From contig NZ_QJKB01000004.1 of the NCBI RefSeq assembly GCF_003201815.1, positions 186,001-250,000 on the forward strand: 64,000 nucleotides of DNA, written 5' to 3'. Positions within the stretch are counted from its first letter, which is position 1, and the number at the start of each line of letters is the position of its first letter. A program made the translations under genes and the position numbers. The notes beneath the pieces are model-generated. The model was not told the DNA's origin, searched no databases, and saw only the letters and a list, made by a program, of their open reading frames with translations. This document shows, in pieces, positions 59,599 to 64,000 of the stretch. This DNA is from Undibacterium pigrum (GTDB lineage: Bacteria > Pseudomonadota > Gammaproteobacteria > Burkholderiales > Burkholderiaceae_D).

Positions 59599-61632
59599 TC
59601 ATTTTGAGTCCTGTCTCCGTTTCCAGTTTTTGGGTATTAGGGCTAATCCTGATGCACGTGTCCAGCGTGCTTTAGTTGCTTGAACATAGCGAGGATCGTC
59701 TTTAAAGTAAGCATGCTCTATTAAAAGAACCTGAAGACCACTTCGTGCCGCGACCTCGCTGAACAAAAAATCAATATGGTTTTTCATTGCATAAAAGTCT
59801 TCGTCATCTGAATTGATTTGAATTACGTCGCTGCCTGTCGAGTTACTTGTCGTATTTGGATCCGATTTTTCTAAATCGTCATTTTCATCAATCTCTTCAT
59901 CGCTTGATCTATCATGATTAGGGAAGTATGGACGGCTAAGCTGGTCTAAGACTATTAGTCCAGGAACTGGCGAACGAGCTTTTTCGAAGTATCTTTGCAA
60001 TCCGAATGCTAAGGCGATGTGGACCGCTAAATAGTTTTGATCCGAGCCGATGTCTGCCATATTAAGAATTGCTCCTTTTGGATCAGGCTCTATTAAGTTT
60101 ATTTTGGGCTCACGAGATGAGAACTGTAGTTCGGCACCTAGACATGGTTCTTCTTTAGGAAGTTTTTCAAAAATTTCGGTTGCATTTCGTGAAATAACTG
60201 ATTCAGCTCTTTTTAATCGTATTCGGTGACTGTCGTTGTTAATTATCGATTCTAGCTCTGAAATTTCATTGCTCAAGTCGCTCAAATCTTTGCCTGGCGT
60301 CAGTAATTTATCATCTATAGTGTTGAGAAAATAACTAACTTTTCCTCGAAAATATGCATGTACTTGCGCGAGGTCCATTAATTGTTTCGAGTCTTGAAGA
60401 CTCGCCAACATTGATGCAATCCCAGCGTCTAACTTTCTTAATTCGATGCTTAAGTATTGAATTTTTTCACTTGTGGCATTTAATTGTTCATCAAGTTGGG
60501 GGCGGATTCGCTCGACTGAACTATTTTCGGAGCGGATGGTTTCAAGCGTGGCTTTTAATGCTTGTGCCGTTACAATTCCTATTTCAGTATGGGCATGACA
60601 TACTGGGCACTCAGTAGGGATATCCGATAAATTTAGATGCTCAGCTATACGTAATTTTTCAAGTTGCCGACTCACTGCATTCTGATAGCCTTGTGACTCG
60701 TTAGATGCAATAGTTGTTGATTGAAAAATCCTCTTTTTTTGATTGAGCTCTGTTAATACTAAGCGGCGTTTTTCATACAATGCTTTTAAGTCACCATCAG
60801 CTGGGTATTGCAATTGTTTTGATTGATTTCCAACAGTTTCTTGAAGTAGATTTACAAGCTCCTTTTCATCAGCGTCATCAGGTATTTCAGAAATGAGTCC
60901 GATATCACGTGCTTCTGCAAGCAATATTTGAGTTCTTTGCTTTAAAAGACTTTGATTTGATCTGCGAGCTTTTTCTCTAGAGTTTTCAGTTTCAAACGCT
61001 TTGCGAAGTTGACGTAGTCGCGCCTCCGCTGCGGTAATTGAACTGTTATTTACGCCTAGAAAGAATGGGAGGGTAGCAATAATCGCTTTTGATTTTTTTG
61101 GGTCGTTTAAACCGTGTAATAAAACTGTTTCGCTATCTATTACCTCTTTGGTTACGAATAGGTACGGAGTGACATGGCGTATAGTTGCTCGCCCCAATAA
61201 TTCTGAACCTTGCGGTGATTGTTTATCAGTGTCATCAATGCCAAATGCTCGCTCAAGAATCCCTTTTGCCGCTTCGACAGTTGTACGTCCTTCAAACTGT
61301 TCGATGATTTTCGGTAAAGGAAGATTTTTTCCCGAGCTTACGTACATGTGATCACTTGTGTTTTGACCAATCGGTGGAATTTTACGACAGACTATTATTT
61401 CATCTGAATTGCGAACCCATTTCATACCAACCGCTAAGCAATGACGACGGACATATATAGGAAGCACACATTTGGACGAGCCTAGGCAATAGTCAAGAGC
61501 TTTAATTACAGCCGATTTCCCTGTCCCAGACGCACCAGTAATGATATTGACTTGTCCCACATCAAGAGGGATTTCACTAAACTGGTCTTCAATTCCGAGG
61601 AAAAAAATTGTTTTTACGTTCCAACGCGTCAT
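59599..61632 (-). CDS. DUF3732 ABC-type ATPase of an ABC-3C system
   Basis: Start 61632 ([13 protein letters not shown]) overlaps the middle gene by an ATGA junction, giving 677 residues. It is a Rad50/SMC-like ATPase: Walker A GASGTGKS at 33-40, long helical arms, a zinc-hook CPVCHAH (Cys342, Cys345), the signature-like region [23 protein letters not shown] and a DUF3732-type D-x-Q strand [13 protein letters not shown] in place of a normal Walker B Glu. DUF3732 ATPases pair with a middle component and a CTD effector in conflict systems predicted from comparative genomics. An acidic Asp/Glu/Ser insertion follows the strand (~595-630). GC content is clearly lower than upstream DNA. Confidence 0.85.
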   Translation of the reverse strand: MTRWNVKTIFFLGIEDQFSEIPLDVGQVNIITGASGTGKSAVIKALDYCLGSSKCVLPIYVRRHCLAVGMKWVRNSDEIIVCRKIPPIGQNTSDHMYVSSGKNLPLPKIIEQFEGRTTVEAAKGILERAFGIDDTDKQSPQGSELLGRATIRHVTPYLFVTKEVIDSETVLLHGLNDPKKSKAIIATLPFFLGVNNSSITAAEARLRQLRKAFETENSREKARRSNQSLLKQRTQILLAEARDIGLISEIPDDADEKELVNLLQETVGNQSKQLQYPADGDLKALYEKRRLVLTELNQKKRIFQSTTIASNESQGYQNAVSRQLEKLRIAEHLNLSDIPTECPVCHAHTEIGIVTAQALKATLETIRSENSSVERIRPQLDEQLNATSEKIQYLSIELRKLDAGIASMLASLQDSKQLMDLAQVHAYFRGKVSYFLNTIDDKLLTPGKDLSDLSNEISELESIINNDSHRIRLKRAESVISRNATEIFEKLPKEEPCLGAELQFSSREPKINLIEPDPKGAILNMADIGSDQNYLAVHIALAFGLQRYFEKARSPVPGLIVLDQLSRPYFPNHDRSSDEEIDENDDLEKSDPNTTSNSTGSDVIQINSDDEDFYAMKNHIDFLFSEVAARSGLQVLLIEHAYFKDDPRYVQATKARWTRASGLALIPKNWKRRQDSK

Positions 61633-62105
61633 ATCGACACTCCTAAAGCTTCCATAACCGCACGAGCGGAGCCGATGCCTGCAAACCAACTACCAATTAA
61701 TCGAGCTTTCTTTAAATTTGATTCGATGGAGCTCTGTATTGCGGCTTTTGGGATGCTCTTATTCGTTGAAGAAATTGATCCATCATTATTTACCTTAAGT
61801 AATTGAATAAGACATCCGAATTGAATCGCATCAGTCGTCAAAGGCAACGTTGCATTTACCCGCTTCGCAATTCCAATTAGAATTTGAGGATTGCGATGTA
61901 TCCACTCCAGCATGCCTGTACTTTTATTGGTTCCTGCAAATGTGTCAGTAAGATCGTTTGACATGACAATGGGAAGAACCGGATAGGCCAAGAGTAAAGT
62001 CGGTGCTTGATCATTGAGACTTTGGTATGATTTACAAAATGCGGCTAAAACGACAGCGCAAAATGCAGGGTTAGTCTCTGCGAACATATCATGTGCCAAA
62101 ATCAT
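61629..62105 (-). CDS. ABC-3C middle component
   Basis: The 158-residue protein fits the 'three-component ABC system middle component' family: [18 protein letters not shown] at the start, [16 protein letters not shown] and a late [25 protein letters not shown]. These small helical proteins are found between a DUF3732 ATPase and a CTD effector and may bridge them. Junctions on both sides are ATGA overlaps (62102-62105 and 61629-61632), so the three subunits are translated as a unit. The role is known only from family genomics. Confidence 0.85.
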   Translation of the reverse strand: MILAHDMFAETNPAFCAVVLAAFCKSYQSLNDQAPTLLLAYPVLPIVMSNDLTDTFAGTNKSTGMLEWIHRNPQILIGIAKRVNATLPLTTDAIQFGCLIQLLKVNNDGSISSTNKSIPKAAIQSSIESNLKKARLIGSWFAGIGSARAVMEALGVSI

Positions 62106-63321
62106 GAATTTTTACCTAACAAATTTTTAAAATTTGGATGCCATCCTACCTTTAAATTAATGGCGAGAACTTGATAACTTCCTCGAATGTAGTATGGGGA
62201 GTTCCAGTTGTTCGCGAATGGCTGTACTTCTTTGTTAGCATGCTCATGTACCCAACGTAATAGCTCCAACCCGAGGCGACGTTTTTCATTTTCGTCACTG
62301 TTTTCGCAATCCTCAATCATTCGAATATGTTTATCCGACCAAGTTTCTTCTAAAATCTGATCATATTTTTGTATTCGCATTCCCATATCCAATCGTTCAT
62401 TCAACCACTTATGTCGTTGGGAGCGTGCACGCCATTCTTCTCTTATTGCATATTGAAGGTCACTTTTTTTTCCATTAACTAATTCAACTTGTTTAGCCAG
62501 CATAGAGTCTGACTGATATTCGTTTGGTGGTATGGCCGTTTCGAAATCAGGTAGCAGTTCATCCCTTTCAATTTCGCCCGCGATTTCAGCTATTTTTGTT
62601 TGAACCTCTATTTTATTAATGAATTTCTCGCGCTTCCCACATAAGCTAAATATCATTTGCAAATCCCACCACTCAAGCAATTTACGTGCAATTTGCTCAC
62701 GCATTTCTGGAGGAAAGTTTATGAGTAATGCCGATATTTGATTTTCTATCTCACTAATTTTTTGTGTGCCGGCACGAATACTTGTTCGTTTTAGAATTAG
62801 TTTCCGTTGATTTTCAGGTAAATTGAGGAACGTTTGACATTCTTGGAATCTATCTGCGTGCGGCAAAGGCCCTTTCTTACCAGATGACTCTGCATTTTTA
62901 CGATCTGTGATAACTCTATTCGCCTCGTTAACAAGTGCGTCGTGTAGAGAGGTTCTATCTAGATTTTCATCAATCAATGCAGAAAGTAAAGAATCTTTGC
63001 CAAGTGGCGCAACAGAAACAAGTTGGAATTTCGTTTCTGTTATGACTAATCTTGGAAGAACGTCAATCCATACTTTTAATGTTTTCCAGAGTGCTTTGGA
63101 TTTTATTGTTACTGGATTCGGGGCCGTTGATATAGAGTGTTTTAATTGAGTGAGTAGAGACTGGCCATTTGTACGCACTTCTACATCATCCAATTGCTCT
63201 ATGCACACCGCAGCATCATCATGGGGTTGTTCTAGAAGGGCACGTAGTGCATAAAACGTTTGAAAGTAAAACCTAATGCAGCAGCTTCCGCGGAATGGTT
63301 CTGTGCGTTCGAATTCTTCAT
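62102..63321 (-). CDS. ABC-3C CTD effector with nuclease-like N terminus, frameshifted
   Basis: An AGGAG ribosome site at 63326-63330 precedes ATG 63321. That frame reads MKNSNAQNHSAEAAALGFTF and stops at 63232. The remaining protein lies in the next frame: upstream of the GTG at 63208 it reads FQTFYALRALLEQPHDDAAV and continues without stop for >370 residues. One extra T in the run at 63268-63271 (GGTTTTAC) would join them into GFYFQTFYALRALL. The N terminus, with EQLDDVEV and LTQLKHS, matches PD-(D/E)XK-type Cap4/DUF4297 nucleases (E..D..QxK). The C-terminal ~230 residues match the ABC-3C CTD. So this is an indel, a recoding site or a sequencing slip in the effector of the system. Confidence 0.8.
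63268..63271 (-). other. Frameshift site in ABC-3C effector
   Basis: On the minus strand the run GGTTTTACTTTC has four T's. The two reading frames of the effector meet here: the frame with a ribosome site and ATG before it, the long frame after it. A fifth T would restore one protein. The run is short and weakly slippery, so indel by mutation or sequencing is more likely than programmed frameshifting. Confidence 0.7.
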
Positions 63322-63726
63322 TTTTCTCCTAGGATGTGCTCTATAAGTGAATAAAGGTTTTTAAAATAAGTGCTACGTGCATTGTATTTTCTTATTATTA
63401 GTAAAAACTATCCTATCGCAGCATTCACTTTGAGGACACTCTGAATAATTCGTGCTTTAAAAAATTATCGCCAGTAGTCATGTCGAGCACGGAGAAGGAG
63501 TGCGCGCGCATTCAAAGATTTCTTGAATATATTCCCTCCGCGGGATCACATTATCCATCCTGCCTTGAGTGTGATTATATTGTCAAGTTTGTTCTGTGGT
63601 GATTTGACAAATATTAACTTCTAGCTATCCTCTACGCACTATTTTTGATCCCCGAAGGAATATAAGGAGGGCGAGGCCATATCGTCGATAACCTTTGATA
63701 AGCTTAGAGTTTTTCTTGTTTGCCGC
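63322..63726. other. AT-rich intergenic region
   Basis: About 405 bp between the ABC-3C operon start and a partial LysR gene. It contains the effector's ribosome site at the left end and presumably the operon promoter; AT-rich stretches near 63345-63410 (TAAAATAAG, TTATTATTAG) could hold -10 boxes. I see no gene, repeat or att site. Confidence 0.4.
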
Positions 63727-64000
63727 TTAACCGTTCTTTTTCCACGTAAAACACCCAACAATCGCATCAGCAACAGCCCTGACCCGCGCAGTGCGCGCAA
63801 GGTCACCATGCATCACCAGCCATACATCGTAGCTATCCTCCCTCTCTGGCCAAAGACGGGTGAGTAGTGGATCGTTCTCTGCAAGGTGGACAGCCAGTTC
63901 TGCTATGCCCATGCCTGCACGCGTGGCTTCCAGCATCATCATGGCGCTGCTGACTTCCATGGTGACGCGGGCGTTGGCGATGGGTAGGCCGCAGATTTTT
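63727..64000 (-). CDS. LysR-family regulator, C-terminal part only
   Basis: The frame is open to the right edge. The visible ~90 residues (KICGLPIANARVTMEVSSAMMMLEATRAGMGIAELAVHLAE, in pieces) match the effector-domain end of LysR proteins, with a typical 'degree of access' helix GMGIAELAVHLAENDP and the last strand DVWLVMHGDLARTARVRAVADAIV. The DNA-binding half is outside the window. GC is higher than in the ABC-3C genes, so the island probably ends near 63,650. Confidence 0.85.
   Translation of the reverse strand, partial: KICGLPIANARVTMEVSSAMMMLEATRAGMGIAELAVHLAENDPLLTRLWPEREDSYDVWLVMHGDLARTARVRAVADAIVGCFTWKKNG

Overview
The window looks like a chromosomal segment from a betaproteobacterium, most likely Burkholderiales and plausibly Oxalobacteraceae/Undibacterium-like. 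This is inferred from moderate GC, gene content (MksBEF condensin, MocR and LysR regulators, a reductive pyrimidine pathway) and protein style; no rRNA or tRNA is present to confirm it.

Layout. Positions 1-9,300 carry the end of a GGDEF protein, an LprI-like secreted protein, a PhnD-type binding protein, a CorA channel and a GlxA-type AraC regulator. This regulator is divergent from a compact trio: FeeM-like N-acyltransferase, ThiF/E1-like adenylyltransferase and MoeY-like nitroreductase. The block is bracketed by two paralogous zinc-ribbon/membrane DUF3667 genes. Positions 9,470-15,040 are an MksF-MksE-MksB condensin operon with a coupled DUF4124 gene and no visible nuclease subunit. Positions 15,200-22,550 are mixed: a CAP/DUF4214 lipoprotein, LysR, a DsbA-family protein, msrA, a HIT protein and an orphan membrane protein.

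Positions 22,600-29,180 are a long minus-strand run. It holds a lipid-flavoured operon (MGDG-synthase-like glycosyltransferase, membrane protein, DSP phosphatase, START-like protein), pdxH, a hemerythrin, a methyltransferase and an FAD oxidoreductase, with a divergent XRE regulator. Positions 29,300-43,700 hold tcdA, a chemoreceptor, a TonB-domain lipoprotein, guaC, a cupin/MarR pair, a metallophosphatase, a YHS-bearing copper-type P-ATPase with a divergent MerR gene and a textbook 20-bp-spacer promoter, an HD-GYP response regulator and a periplasmic binding protein.

Positions 43,850-56,470 encode an apparently complete reductive pyrimidine catabolic pathway: RutR-like and MocR regulators, beta-alanine aminotransferase, MmsA, PreT, PreA, an NCS1 transporter, dihydropyrimidinase and an amidohydrolase. 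Uracil or thymine would be imported, reduced, ring-opened, decarbamoylated, transaminated and oxidised to acyl-CoA. Three different families of palindromic intergenic elements are scattered through this cluster.

From 56,470 to the end the sequence becomes AT-richer and accessory. It has a small lipoprotein, an alpha/beta hydrolase with a divergent Rrf2 regulator, a decayed second copy of the amidohydrolase 3' end, and a three-gene ABC-3C (DUF3732) conflict system whose nuclease-bearing subunit is broken by a one-base frameshift. A partial LysR gene closes the window.

The best candidates for undescribed biology are the FeeM-ThiF-nitroreductase trio, the frameshifted ABC-3C system and the glycolipid-like operon.
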